Positions 26,172-36,041 of a stretch of 64,000 bases of DNA are shown in pieces. The notes beneath the pieces were generated by a model. That model had not been told where the DNA came from. It saw nothing but the letters and a program-made list of their open reading frames with translations, and ran no database searches. Source of the stretch: an uncultured Lachnospiraceae bacterium (GTDB lineage Bacteria > Bacillota > Clostridia > Lachnospirales > Lachnospiraceae). A program made the translations under genes and the position numbers. Positions within the stretch are counted from its first letter, which is position 1. Every line of letters begins with the position of its first letter. The stretch lies in contig CAMNSZ010000005.1 of NCBI GenBank assembly GCA_946557105.1, positions 1-64,000 of the forward strand, read 5' to 3'.

Positions 26172-27371
26172 TTATTCGGAATCCGCAAATACATAGTACG
26201 CCGGCTTTGGCTCATAATTGTCGTCAAACAGAAGAGGGCACTGCGGATGAACCTCCCTGCTGCCTCCTCCTACATTGGAGAAAAATTGCAGCCATGAATA
26301 ATGATCCGCCACACCCCAGAAGATAATACCGGTGACGACGTTCCCGCCCTCCTCATTCGCATCCTGCATTATCTTGTATATTTCGGCATATCGCTCCGCC
26401 TGCTTTGCATATTCTTTCTTTTTTGCCTCCGGGCTTGCGTCATAATCCTTGTTCGCTTTTAAATCCAACTCTGTAATCTGTACATGCTCCACTACCTCCG
26501 CATAAGTGCGGATTGCTTCCGAAATCAGCTCCGTCTCGGGCCAGTCCATATGATAGTGCCCCTGCATACCCATGGCGCTGATTCTGGTTCCCACGCCCGG
26601 CGCACCCTGTAACGCTTTTACGGCCTTAAGAAGCTCTACGATTCCTTTCATCTTTGCCGGAAGAAATTCATTGTAATCATTATAGTACAGCTCCAATGTT
26701 GCAGGCGCATATTTATTTGCATACAGAAATGCATTTAAAATATATTCATTGCTCTCATACACATGCCACCAGCTGGAATTACTTCCGTGAGTATCATTGC
26801 TCAAATCCTCGTCATTTTTCTCATGATCCGACCTATAGGTGCCGGTCTCGTCGCTGACAGCCTCATTCACCACGTCCCAGCCGTAAAACAGATCCTTGTA
26901 TTTGCTTCCCTCTCCCACAAAATGAGTCAGTACGGAACGGATATACCATTCCAGACGCTTATTCATGCATTCCTTATCCACATAAGGCTTGGTTTTTTCA
27001 TAATCTTCATGAAAAAACCATTCCGGCGTCTGGGCATGCCATACCAAAACATGACCCCGCACCTTAAGAGGCTCCTCCTTATGCGCTTCGTTCCATGACA
27101 TAATTTTATCCAGCATTTGCTCAGGTACGGAAAAATCCAGCGTCGGAACCTGTATGCTTTCTCCGTTTAAATCCGTCGTCTCAATCCCCGGACATTTCTG
27201 TCTGCTGCGCCCGAAAAGGGTCTCGGGCTTTAGCTCGTTTCCAAACGTAACCGTTTGAAAATGCTTTGGTATCAAGCTCCACAGCTTTTCGTCCTTCATC
27301 TCGAAGGAAGTGATCTCCGTTCCCACAAAACAACCCATTTTTTGTTTTACTGCATTTTTCAGTACCGCCAT
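26172..27371 (-). CDS. endo-1,4-beta-xylanase, GH10, intracellular
   Basis: 399 aa GH10 enzyme: V-R-G-H-V-L-V-W-H-A-Q (residues 104-114), acid/base Glu170 in W-D-V-V-N-E-A, nucleophile Glu301 in Q-I-T-E-L-D. There is no signal peptide or carbohydrate-binding module, so it likely cuts imported xylo-oligosaccharides in the cytoplasm. AAGGAGG lies ahead of the ATG. It is 37 bases downstream of an alpha-xylosidase gene, and both probably act on substituted xylan oligomers. No sugar transporter gene is in this cluster. Confidence 0.9.
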   Translation of the reverse strand: MAVLKNAVKQKMGCFVGTEITSFEMKDEKLWSLIPKHFQTVTFGNELKPETLFGRSRQKCPGIETTDLNGESIQVPTLDFSVPEQMLDKIMSWNEAHKEEPLKVRGHVLVWHAQTPEWFFHEDYEKTKPYVDKECMNKRLEWYIRSVLTHFVGEGSKYKDLFYGWDVVNEAVSDETGTYRSDHEKNDEDLSNDTHGSNSSWWHVYESNEYILNAFLYANKYAPATLELYYNDYNEFLPAKMKGIVELLKAVKALQGAPGVGTRISAMGMQGHYHMDWPETELISEAIRTYAEVVEHVQITELDLKANKDYDASPEAKKKEYAKQAERYAEIYKIMQDANEEGGNVVTGIIFWGVADHYSWLQFFSNVGGGSREVHPQCPLLFDDNYEPKPAYYVFADSE

Positions 27372-27407
27372 AATTGTCCTCCTTAATAAATTTCTCTCTT
27401 TTGTAAT

Positions 27408-29753
27408 TTATATAGAATAGCAAACCTCCGCCTCTCCACCGTGTTTTAAAGCTATTACCGGATTTTCTTCTCTCATTTCAAAAGAAGCCCCTTTTACCCT
27501 TATAGGGCTGCCCGCATTGATAAGCTCTACCCTGCAAGGCTTTTCACCCTGAAAGTCCAGTCTGTAATTACCGCCGTTTAAGCTTACGCTTAAAAAAGCC
27601 TCCTCCGTATTATCCTCTCCATAGACCCTTGTCTGCGCTTCTTCCCCCTCCTTCAAGGCATATACCCTGAAGGTAACGTCCGAAGCATAATCATAAACCG
27701 CCGTGTCCTTGCGAGAGCCCACGGCAACTATGCTACCCTCCCTCACATAGAGAGGAATACTTAAATAACCGTGCTTCTCACTATACCACTTACCGCCCTC
27801 CTTGACTTCTCCGGTCAAAAAGTCGGTCCAGACTCCCTCCGGCAGATAATATTGAGCCATACTGCTTTCATTGAATATGGGCGCCACTAAAAGCGCCTCT
27901 CCCAGCATATATTGAGTCGCCAGATACGCACAGTTTCTGTCCTGCGTGAATTCCAGCACCATACTGCGCATCATGGGAATGCCTGTACGGGCGGTTTCAA
28001 TGGCATTTCGGTACAAATACGGCATCAGGGAAGCCTTCAGCCCGGCAAAATACCGGACCACCTCCACAGCCTCCTCATCATAATTCCATGGCACACGGTA
28101 GGTTCCCGAGCCGTGCAGTCTGGAATGGGTGGAAAGCAGCCCGAAGGCACACCAATGTTTGTAAACGTCCGGCGAGGACTGGCTCTCAAAGCCGCCGATA
28201 TCATGGCTCCAAAAACCAAATCCGGAGCTTGTGAGTGATAATCCGCCCCTTAAGCTTTCCTCCATGGACTCATAGTCGGACCAACAGTCGCCTCCCCAAT
28301 GAACGGGGAACCTCTGTCCGCCTGCCGTCGCGGAGCGCGCAAAAAGAAATGCGTCCTTCTCCCCCTTTTTGCGCTTAACCGTCTCATATACCGCCTTATT
28401 ATACAAATAGGTATAATAGTTATGCATTTTCATGGGGTCCGAGCCGTCATAGTACACTACCTGCGTGGGAATGCGCTCTCCAAAATCAGTCTTAAAGCAA
28501 TCCACGCCCATGTCAAGAAGCTTCTCCAGCTTCTCTTGGTACCATTGTGTCGCTCTCGGATTGGTAAAATCCACCACCGCCATACCCGGCTGCCATTCAT
28601 CCCACTGCCACACGTCGCCGTTAGGACGCTTAAGGAAATATCCTTCCCTCACTCCCTCCGCAAAAAGAGAGGATTCCTGACCCACATAGCTGTTAATCCA
28701 AACGCAGATTTTTAATCCCCTTTCTTTCAAGCGCTTAAGCATGCCCTCCGGATCGGGGAACACCCTTTCGTCCCATGTAAAATCGCACCAGCAAAATTCC
28801 TTCATCCAAAAGCAGTCGAAATGAAATACCGAAAGCGGAATATCTCTCTGAAACATACCTTCCACAAAACGGTTTACCGTCTCCTCGTCATAGTCGGTGG
28901 TAAAGGAGGTGGACAGCCACAACCCAAAGGTCCACGGCGCCGGCAGCGCAGGCTTTCCGGTAATATCGGTATAGCGCATAAGAACCTCCTTCATGGAAGG
29001 TCCGTTTATCAGAAAATAATCGAGGCTTTCTCCCGGTACGGAAAATTCCACCTTTGTAACCGCCTCCGTTGCTACCTCAAAGGAAACCATTTCGGGATGA
29101 TTTACAAACACGCCATAACCTTTATTGGAAATATAAAAGGGTATATTTTTATAGGACTGTTCCGTGGATGTACCGCCGTCGGCATTCCACATATCCACAC
29201 TCTGTCCGTTTTTTACAAAAGCCGTAAAGCGTTCCCCCAAGCCGTAAATCAACTCTCCCACTCCAAGATTCAGCCGTTCTCTCATATAAGCGTCATGGGG
29301 GCCCTTATCGTAGAAAAAGCCTTTAAAATCCGTTTTCATATACGCCAGATCCCTCGCCGTGCTGGAGGTGATTTTCTCCTCTCCCCTCAAAAAAGTCATG
29401 GCGCAGGAGGACTTTTCTATTTCAAGACGCAGACTGTTACTTGCTATAATCAGCCTGTCGTCCGTCTCCCTTATATCCGGCTTTCCCGTATCCGGCAAAG
29501 CCAGCTCAAAGGAAGGAGATTTTTCTCGAAGCCCCATATGATGAAAGGTCTGAATGCGAAGCACCTCGGGAAAGGGAGCGCTTATCCGGATGGTAAGATT
29601 CACTCCGCCCAAGGTACAGCCCCTGTTATAAATTGTACCCGTAGGCGCGCATAATGTCACCGCATCCTTCTCTATCTTTGTAAAATACACCTGCGCAGGC
29701 GAAAAGCATTCGCAGCCTTCCTTCTGCAGCCAGCATCCGTTACTGAATTTCAT
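27408..29753 (-). CDS. alpha-xylosidase, GH31 (YicI-like)
   Basis: 781 aa, close to the usual 772-aa YicI length. It carries the nucleophile Asp423 in F-K-T-D-F-G-E-R-I-P, the acid/base Asp489 in W-G-G-D-C-W-S-D-Y, and the upstream F-H-F-D-C-F-W-M segment that shapes xyloside specificity. It removes alpha-xylose from xyloglucan-type oligosaccharides. No signal peptide. ATG 29753 follows GGGAGGAG; an upstream GTG/ATG reading to 29798 lacks a site. It precedes the GH10 gene and follows hemZ with a 59-base gap. Confidence 0.9.
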   Translation of the reverse strand: MKFSNGCWLQKEGCECFSPAQVYFTKIEKDAVTLCAPTGTIYNRGCTLGGVNLTIRISAPFPEVLRIQTFHHMGLREKSPSFELALPDTGKPDIRETDDRLIIASNSLRLEIEKSSCAMTFLRGEEKITSSTARDLAYMKTDFKGFFYDKGPHDAYMRERLNLGVGELIYGLGERFTAFVKNGQSVDMWNADGGTSTEQSYKNIPFYISNKGYGVFVNHPEMVSFEVATEAVTKVEFSVPGESLDYFLINGPSMKEVLMRYTDITGKPALPAPWTFGLWLSTSFTTDYDEETVNRFVEGMFQRDIPLSVFHFDCFWMKEFCWCDFTWDERVFPDPEGMLKRLKERGLKICVWINSYVGQESSLFAEGVREGYFLKRPNGDVWQWDEWQPGMAVVDFTNPRATQWYQEKLEKLLDMGVDCFKTDFGERIPTQVVYYDGSDPMKMHNYYTYLYNKAVYETVKRKKGEKDAFLFARSATAGGQRFPVHWGGDCWSDYESMEESLRGGLSLTSSGFGFWSHDIGGFESQSSPDVYKHWCAFGLLSTHSRLHGSGTYRVPWNYDEEAVEVVRYFAGLKASLMPYLYRNAIETARTGIPMMRSMVLEFTQDRNCAYLATQYMLGEALLVAPIFNESSMAQYYLPEGVWTDFLTGEVKEGGKWYSEKHGYLSIPLYVREGSIVAVGSRKDTAVYDYASDVTFRVYALKEGEEAQTRVYGEDNTEEAFLSVSLNGGNYRLDFQGEKPCRVELINAGSPIRVKGASFEMREENPVIALKHGGEAEVCYSI

Positions 29754-29812
29754 GTCTATATCTCCTCCCTGCTCCCACGCGCGTCCGGTGAATACCAATG
29801 CCTGCCTGACGT

Positions 29813-31327
29813 TTAATCCCTGACGCCCTCGTCCGAATCAACCGTCTGCTCCAAGGAAAACAGCTTCGCCTTCCTCTCTATCATTTCATCTATTTTCTCT
29901 AAATATAATGTCACATCCTTCACATTCTCGCTGCGCTCAATACGCCCGTCCGGCAAAACAAGCTTTGTAATACTTCCTGCGCCTAACGCCACAATCGTCT
30001 GCTTCTCCTCCATAATCAGAATATTATACAGTCCGGCCTTTCCTGACTTTGCATAGCCTACATTCTCAAAATTGCCGGACATGTTTTTCTGACGGTACAG
30101 ATAATAGGGCTCCATACCCAGCCTTTTAGCGCCCTCTGCGGCAATTTCCATAGTCTTATCGGTATTTCGCAGCATGGAAACCCCGTTCTCCAATATCCAC
30201 TGATTCAGGCGGGATGCACGCTTGATGGCAAGAGAATGCACGGTCAGACTGTCCGGGGCAAGCTTCACAATCCTGTCGATTGTGTTTTGCACGTCAGCCT
30301 CCGTCTCTTTGGGAAGTCCTAAAATAATATCCATATTAATATTGTCAAAGCCCAGCCTTCTCGCCAAGGCGTACGCTTCCTCCACCTGTTCCACGGTGGC
30401 ACGCCTTCCGATTATGTCCAAGGTCTCCTGCTTCATTGTCTGCGGATTTACCGAAATCCTGCCGACGCCGCGCTTCAAAAGAACCTTCAGCTTATCCTCC
30501 GTAATGCTGTCCGCCCTTCCTGCCTCCACCGTAAATTCCTTGACCGCAGAAAAATTAAAAAATTTTTTTAGCGCAGATATAAGCCTGTCAAGCTGCTCCG
30601 CCTCCAAGGTGGTAGGCGTACCTCCGCCAATGTAAACGCTGTCCAGTATTTTGTGGGCATAACGGTGAGAAACATATTCCATTTCCTTGATAACGCAATC
30701 AATATAAGCCTCCACCCGCTTACGGTATGCGGCAATAGGATAAGAGGTAAAGGAACAATACAGACAGGTGGTGGGGCAAAAGGGTATTCCTATATACAGA
30801 CTATAGCCCCCCTCATAATGTACGTCGGCCAAAAGCTCCCTCTCTCTTCTGGCAATGTCAATACTCAATTCGGCCTTCTGCCTGCTGACAAAATGCTCCT
30901 CCTCCAGAAAGTTCCTGATTTCTTCTTCGCTCCTGCCCTCCTCCAGCATACCGTAGGCAAGCTTGGTGGGGCGAATCCCCGTGAGATTTCCCCACGGCAG
31001 GGATTTTCCCGTAGAATTCTGAAGCGATTGATAGAGAAACGCCTTAAAACCCGCCTTATAGGACGCCTCCCCCGTATCCTCCCCCCGAGCGGCATTTCTC
31101 CTAAACTGCCATTGATATTCGTTCCCGCCTATGCGCAGCTTGGCTCCTTCTTTATACAGCTCTGCCTCCATGAAAAATCCGGCGTCATTAATCTTCTCTT
31201 GCTTAAACTTACTTTCGGGAGTGGATACCTTTACCTGCTTATCGGCATAAAAGGCTTTCACAATAGCATGTACATCATATTCATAGTTTGTCTTGTTCAA
31301 TTTTATGTATAATAAATTTTCTGTCAT
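29813..31327 (-). CDS. hemZ: coproporphyrinogen dehydrogenase HemZ (radical SAM)
   Basis: 504 aa. The radical-SAM cluster is F-C-P-T-T-C-L-Y-C, with Y-I-G-I-P just before and G-G-G-T-P-T-T-L after it; D-I-I-L-G-L-P-x-E-T lies further on. The N-terminal 150 residues match the HemZ extension rather than HemN. It oxidises coproporphyrinogen III without oxygen or acts in a related step. ATG 31327 with GGAG seven bases upstream is preferred over ATG 31333. Confidence 0.88.
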   Translation of the reverse strand: MTENLLYIKLNKTNYEYDVHAIVKAFYADKQVKVSTPESKFKQEKINDAGFFMEAELYKEGAKLRIGGNEYQWQFRRNAARGEDTGEASYKAGFKAFLYQSLQNSTGKSLPWGNLTGIRPTKLAYGMLEEGRSEEEIRNFLEEEHFVSRQKAELSIDIARRERELLADVHYEGGYSLYIGIPFCPTTCLYCSFTSYPIAAYRKRVEAYIDCVIKEMEYVSHRYAHKILDSVYIGGGTPTTLEAEQLDRLISALKKFFNFSAVKEFTVEAGRADSITEDKLKVLLKRGVGRISVNPQTMKQETLDIIGRRATVEQVEEAYALARRLGFDNINMDIILGLPKETEADVQNTIDRIVKLAPDSLTVHSLAIKRASRLNQWILENGVSMLRNTDKTMEIAAEGAKRLGMEPYYLYRQKNMSGNFENVGYAKSGKAGLYNILIMEEKQTIVALGAGSITKLVLPDGRIERSENVKDVTLYLEKIDEMIERKAKLFSLEQTVDSDEGVRD

Positions 31328-31358
31328 CCTCATTCTCCGGCAGTCTGCTTTTTGCTAT

Positions 31359-31679
31359 TTATATAAAATCAGCTCTTTTAAAATCTTTGTTCTTCTTTTG
31401 CAGTATACTGTTCCCACGCTCATATCGGTAATATTTAAATATATCGTCCTCCCCCACATACCAAAAACCGACTTTTTCCAGCACATGCTGGCTTCTCTTG
31501 TTTTTCTTTACCGTGTCGGCATTTACCGCCCTCATTCCCTATTTATTTACCTTATCTCTGCTATATTGATACTTTCCGAAAAGTGACATATCCGTAAATA
31601 TTGCCGGAGCATTTTCAAATTTCCGATAATATTGGTGACATAATTCCCTCGTCATAGGATATAGGGCTATTTTATCCAC
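31359..31679 (-). pseudogene. GNAT acetyltransferase remnant with internal deletion
   Basis: The gap 31328-31854 contains a decayed minus-strand acetyltransferase. From GTG 31679, with GGGAGG eight bases upstream, it reads I-A-L-Y-P-M-T-R-E-L-C-H-Q-Y-Y and ends at a TAG. The same frame then continues R-S-Q-H-V-L-E-K-V-G-F-W-Y-V-G-E-D to TAA at 31359. The middle, including the acetyl-CoA loop, is missing (107 codons remain of about 170). In-frame deletion plus stop indicate an inactive gene. Confidence 0.65.
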
Positions 31680-31823
31680 AACAATCCTCCCTGTTGCACA
31701 TAAATTTAATGGGTGTATTCACAATATACTGATTATTTACTTCTTTTCTATAAATGATAACATATCGAGGCAGGGTTGTAAAATCCTATGTTCAGAAATA
31801 TACTCCGCATCGGCTTAAACAGT

Positions 31824-31853
31824 AAAAAAACGCCGCCCCACGGCCGCGTTTTT
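31824..31853 (-). terminator. intrinsic terminator of the apt-rel-MBL unit
   Basis: Directly after the MBL stop codon the minus strand has a hairpin (AAACGC-G-GCC, loop GTGG, GGC-G-GCGTTT) and a run of seven T at 31830-31824. Confidence 0.85.
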
Positions 31854-31854
31854 C

Positions 31855-32553
31855 TCATCCCAGAAATGCATTGTATTGCTTTTCATGTCCTATGGTAGTG
31901 CTGTCTCCATGCCCCGGATAAACAAGCGTTTCGTCGGGCAGCACAAAAAGCTTTTCTTTAATGGAACGGACCAGTGTTCCCATACTTCCGGTAGGAAAAT
32001 CCGTACGCCCTACAGATTCCAGAAACAAAGTGTCTCCGCTCACTAATATTCCCGCTTCCTCAAAATAGTAGCAGCAGCCGCCCGCCGTATGACCCGGCGT
32101 AGCAATCACCTTACATGACATATCGGCAAGCGTAATCCTTTCACCATCCTTGACATATACATCTGCCTGCAAGGTACACGCTCTTCCCGCCTGTCCTGAC
32201 ACATTTTTGCGGGCGTCCGAAAGGAGCTCTTTTTCATCGGCACAGGCATAGACCTTAACCTTCCTGCCGTCGGAAGCCTCGGATAAAGACGAATCCGTAC
32301 CTTCCTTCCTATCCGCCGTCTTCTCGTTCGCCGCCCTGCGCAGCTCCTCGCACCCCCAGATATGGTCAAAATGTCCGTGCGTCAACAATATACCCTCCAC
32401 CTTAAAACCGTTTTGGGTCATTGCCGCATAAATCTTTTCCCCATGATCGGCAGGGTCAATTACAATGGCCCTGCCCTCGCCCTCCCTATATACAAAATAA
32501 CAGTTGGTCTGGCAGACTCCCAGTACCATTCGTCCAATTTTAATTTTCGCCAT
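31855..32553 (-). CDS. MBL-fold hydrolase (glyoxalase II-like)
   Basis: 232 aa with the metal motif T-H-G-H-F-D-H and later G-H-T-A-G-G and G-D-T-L-F, giving the binuclear site of the metallo-beta-lactamase fold. A hydrophilic insert of about 25 residues (about 78-102, Lys/Glu/Ser-rich) is unusual for small YcbL-like members. It likely hydrolyses thioesters such as S-lactoylglutathione analogues. Its ATG shares the A of the rel stop codon (TGATG), so it is translationally coupled to rel. Confidence 0.85.
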   Translation of the reverse strand: MAKIKIGRMVLGVCQTNCYFVYREGEGRAIVIDPADHGEKIYAAMTQNGFKVEGILLTHGHFDHIWGCEELRRAANEKTADRKEGTDSSLSEASDGRKVKVYACADEKELLSDARKNVSGQAGRACTLQADVYVKDGERITLADMSCKVIATPGHTAGGCCYYFEEAGILVSGDTLFLESVGRTDFPTGSMGTLVRSIKEKLFVLPDETLVYPGHGDSTTIGHEKQYNAFLG

Positions 32554-34859
32554 CAGCCTGTTGTCCTTTCTATATCTATCACGCTTTCAATTCCCCGTAT
32601 CTTCTCAATCACACGGTTTAGCTCCTCTCTGCAGCTGATTTCAAAGGCGGTCTGCAGCGTCGCCATGCCCTGTTTGTTTGTTCTGGTATTCATGGAAAGA
32701 ATATCGATATTTTTCTCTGTCAACGCCTTGGATATATCCGCCAGAAGACCGTTTCTGTTATTTGCATATATCTTAATCTCCGCCAAATATTTTTCCGCCG
32801 CCGTATCCTCGGGAGCCTGCCACTCCGCGTCAATCAGTCTTGCTCTCTCTAACTCAGGCAGGCTAAGAATATTCACGCAATCCGTTCTATGGACGGAAAT
32901 ACCCCTTCCTCTCGTTACAAAGCCTACAATCTCGTCGCCCGGTACGGGGGAACAGCACTTTGAAAAACGCACCGACAAATCTGCGATTCCCTTCACCACA
33001 ATGCCGCTCTTTGATTTCATGCGGGCAGGTTTCCCTCCATTTGCCGCTCCCGCCTCGGCTATACCTGCAAGAACCTCCTCATTGGTCAGCTCCTTCTTGT
33101 GGTCTCTGTCATAAAGCTCCGTGAGCTTATTTACTAACTGACCCTCCTTCAACGCGCCGTGGCCGATAGCTGCCTGTACACTGTCCCAATCCCGGAAACC
33201 ATACTTGCGCATAACCGCTTCCATATATTCGGGTTTAAGCAGCATAGACAAATTCACGGACTTCGTCTTGCAATAAGCGTTAAGCAGTTCTTTACCTTTT
33301 ACTATATTGTCTTCTTTTAGTTCATTCTTAAACCATTGGTTTATCTTATTCTTTGCCTGAGTGCTCTTTACCATATTGAGCCAGTCTCGGCTGGGCCCCT
33401 TAGAGTTCTGAGAGGTAATGATTTCCAGACGGTCGCCGTTCTTAATCACATAATCAATAGTTACCAACCGTCCGTTTACCCTTGCCCCCACCATTTTATT
33501 TCCCACCGCCGAGTGAATACTGTAGGCAAAATCAATAGGAGTAGAGCCTGCTGGCAGATTCTTGACCTCCCCGGTAGGCGTAAAGCAATAAACATTATCC
33601 GAAAATAAATCCAAGTCGTTTTTGAGAAGATTCATAAACTCCTTATTGTCGGACATGTCGCGCTGCCACTCTAAAATTTGACGCAGCCATACCAGCTTTT
33701 CTTCCTCCTGAGCTTCCACCCTCTTGCCGTCTGAGGCCTCCTTATATTTCCAATGGGCGGCAATTCCATACTCCGCCGCCTTATGCATCTCAAAGGTACG
33801 GATCTGTATTTCAAACGGTTGTCCGCTGCTGCCGATAAGGGTGGTATGCAGGGATTGGTACATATTCGCCTTTGGCATAGCAATATAATCCTTAAAACGC
33901 CCGGGGATAGGCTTATACATTTCGTGGATAACGCCCAATGCCGCATAACAGTCCTTCACCGTATCTACGATAATGCGCACGGCAAACAAATCATATATCT
34001 GATCCAGCGTCTTGTTCTGGTTCTTCATCTTTTTATAGATACTAAAGAAATGCTTTACGCGCCCGTCAATCTTTGCCTTAATTCCTGCTCCGGCTATATG
34101 CTCGCTGACCTCGTCCACAATGCCCTGAATATAGCTCTCACGAACGCTCTTGCGCACTGCAATCTTATCCACTAAATCATAGTATACATCCGGCTCCAGA
34201 TATTTTAGGGACAGATCGTCCAGCTCCGTCTTAATTCTGCTGATACCGAGCCTCTGGGCAATGGCACAGTAAATCTCCAAGGTTTCCTTTGCAATGCGCT
34301 GCTGGCTCTCCGGCTTCTGATATTTAAGCGTCCGCATATTGTGCAGGCGGTCCGCCAGCTTAATGATAATCACCCTGATATCCTTTGCCATGGCAAGAAA
34401 CATTTTACGCAGGTTCTCCGCCTGCATTTCAAGCTTGACGTCGGATTGCTCCCCCACCTGTGAAAGCGGAATCTTTTCCAGCTTGGTCACACCATCCACC
34501 AAAAGGGCGACGTCTTCCCCAAACTCTCTGGTCAAATCCTCCTCCGTCATAATTGTATCTTCCACCACATCATGCAGAATACCGGCGACAATAGTCTCCT
34601 TGTCAAGCTCCAGCTCCGCAAGGATAATGGCTACATTCAACGGATGGATAATATATGGCTCGCCCGACTTACGGAACTGATTTTTGTGCGCTTCCTCCGC
34701 CACTCGATATGCTTTCTCAATAATGGAAAAATCATCACTGGGATGATATTTTTGCACACAATTAATAAGATCCTGATACAATTTTTCAGGAGCTACAAAT
34801 TCCTGTGAGCTGCTTATTTTTCCATCATCAAATATGACCTCGTTCTTTTCTTCTGCCAT
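32553..34859 (-). CDS. relA: bifunctional (p)ppGpp synthetase/hydrolase (Rel)
   Basis: 768 aa long RSH protein. The hydrolase HD site is in I-L-H-D-V-V-E-D-T (His96-Asp97). The synthetase region contains D-L-F-A-V-R-I-I and H-T-T-L-I-G, followed by a TGS domain (C-F-T-P-T-G-E-V-K-N-L-P), a zinc-finger-like C-C-S-P-V-P-G-D segment and a C-terminal ACT domain. Both activities appear intact. It makes and removes the stringent alarmone. Located between apt and the MBL gene. Confidence 0.93.
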   Translation of the reverse strand: MAEEKNEVIFDDGKISSSQEFVAPEKLYQDLINCVQKYHPSDDFSIIEKAYRVAEEAHKNQFRKSGEPYIIHPLNVAIILAELELDKETIVAGILHDVVEDTIMTEEDLTREFGEDVALLVDGVTKLEKIPLSQVGEQSDVKLEMQAENLRKMFLAMAKDIRVIIIKLADRLHNMRTLKYQKPESQQRIAKETLEIYCAIAQRLGISRIKTELDDLSLKYLEPDVYYDLVDKIAVRKSVRESYIQGIVDEVSEHIAGAGIKAKIDGRVKHFFSIYKKMKNQNKTLDQIYDLFAVRIIVDTVKDCYAALGVIHEMYKPIPGRFKDYIAMPKANMYQSLHTTLIGSSGQPFEIQIRTFEMHKAAEYGIAAHWKYKEASDGKRVEAQEEEKLVWLRQILEWQRDMSDNKEFMNLLKNDLDLFSDNVYCFTPTGEVKNLPAGSTPIDFAYSIHSAVGNKMVGARVNGRLVTIDYVIKNGDRLEIITSQNSKGPSRDWLNMVKSTQAKNKINQWFKNELKEDNIVKGKELLNAYCKTKSVNLSMLLKPEYMEAVMRKYGFRDWDSVQAAIGHGALKEGQLVNKLTELYDRDHKKELTNEEVLAGIAEAGAANGGKPARMKSKSGIVVKGIADLSVRFSKCCSPVPGDEIVGFVTRGRGISVHRTDCVNILSLPELERARLIDAEWQAPEDTAAEKYLAEIKIYANNRNGLLADISKALTEKNIDILSMNTRTNKQGMATLQTAFEISCREELNRVIEKIRGIESVIDIERTTG

Positions 34860-34911
34860 AGGTTACTCCAGCTTTCTTTTTGCCATTTCCCCAAATACAA
34901 TATAACGAAAA

Positions 34912-35436
34912 TTATTTGCCCTGATAACAAATTGCGGATTCCAGACGATAGTCCTTAAGCTTCTCCCTGCCCTTAAGACCGGCAAGCTCTATCAATACCA
35001 CAATACCTACCACCTTACCGCCGAGGCTCTCAACCAGCTTTACCATAGCCTCGGTAGTTCCGCCGGTAGCAATCAAATCATCTACGATAAGCACCTTCTG
35101 CCCCGGCTTTATACTGTCCTTATGCATTTCTATAGTTGCCTTTCCGTACTCAAGGTCATAGTCTATGCTTACGGTTTCACAAGGCAGCTTTCCCTTCTTT
35201 CTGATTAAAACAAAGGGTTTTCTATTATTGTATGCAATAGGCGTACCAAAAATAAAGCCTCTCGACTCCGGTCCCGCAACCACGTCATAATCCAAATCCT
35301 TTACCAGCTCCTGCATCGTATCCACTGCCAGCTTCAATCCTTCCGCATCCTGCAAAACGCTTGTCACATCGCGGAATATAATTCCTTTTTCCGGAAAATC
35401 CGGTATGCTCCTAACATATTCTTCCAATCTTTTCAT
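34912..35436 (-). CDS. apt: adenine phosphoribosyltransferase
   Basis: 174 aa. It shows I-P-D-F-P-E-K-G-I-I-F-R-D-V-T and the PRPP motif V-L-I-V-D-D-L-I-A-T-G-G-T. It salvages adenine to AMP with PRPP. Length and both motifs are standard. Upstream of rel with a 52-base gap, an arrangement common in Firmicutes. Confidence 0.95.
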   Translation of the reverse strand: MKRLEEYVRSIPDFPEKGIIFRDVTSVLQDAEGLKLAVDTMQELVKDLDYDVVAGPESRGFIFGTPIAYNNRKPFVLIRKKGKLPCETVSIDYDLEYGKATIEMHKDSIKPGQKVLIVDDLIATGGTTEAMVKLVESLGGKVVGIVVLIELAGLKGREKLKDYRLESAICYQGK

Positions 35437-35572
35437 TTTAATACCCTACCTTTCCCGCATCAGCCCTTCCCATGTGGGAGCAGACTCAAATATTTGTTTT
35501 TATAATCTTTTTCCCGTCTAAAAGACCTCTTTATTATATATTTTTTTACCTTGAAAGTCAAAGCCTATGTAT

Positions 35573-35995
35573 TTACGACTCTTTTCTGCTTTTCTCCATA
35601 AAATATCTAATGATATCCCGTCGGGTCACCAGCCCGATAAACGCATTTCTGTCATCAATCACCGGAACAAAGTTCTGATTCTGGGCCTGCTCCAAAAGCT
35701 CCTCCATATCAGTGTCGATACAAACCGCCTTCACCTTCCCCAGCTGGATAATATCGTGCACCGGCATCTGTTCCAGACTCTTTAGGGTTACATCAGGAAT
35801 TTCGTTTCCGTTCTCAAGCATTCTCCAAAGAAAATCCCCCTCGCTGACCACCCCCACATAGCGGTCCTCGTCGTCAATCACCGGAATAGCCGCAAATCCG
35901 CTTCTATGCAGCTTTTCTAAACCCTGCCTCACAGTCATGGTATCCCGCAGATAGGATACCTCCGCCTTTGGCATCAAAAACAAAGCTATATTCAC
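35573..35995 (-). CDS. CBS-domain pair protein
   Basis: About 140 aa holding two CBS modules (V-I-D-D-E-D-R-Y-V-G-V-V-S-E-G-D-F and P-V-I-D-D-R-N-A-F-I-G-L-V-T-R-R-D-I). Such stand-alone pairs bind adenine nucleotides and regulate partners; the partner is not known. The start is GTG 35995 with AAGGAG seven bases upstream; the longer reading to 36097 runs antisense-like through the preceding gene. Follows the DUF308 gene with a 46-base gap. Confidence 0.8.
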   Translation of the reverse strand: MNIALFLMPKAEVSYLRDTMTVRQGLEKLHRSGFAAIPVIDDEDRYVGVVSEGDFLWRMLENGNEIPDVTLKSLEQMPVHDIIQLGKVKAVCIDTDMEELLEQAQNQNFVPVIDDRNAFIGLVTRRDIIRYFMEKSRKES

Positions 35996-36041
35996 CCCGA
36001 TACTCCTTCCCGGTTTTCCTAACCCGTAATCTCCGATTCGG

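Noticed and set aside
28821..29654. 277-codon plus-strand frame opposite the GH31 gene
   Set aside because: Antisense shadow of a complete, motif-bearing glycoside hydrolase; no start signal.
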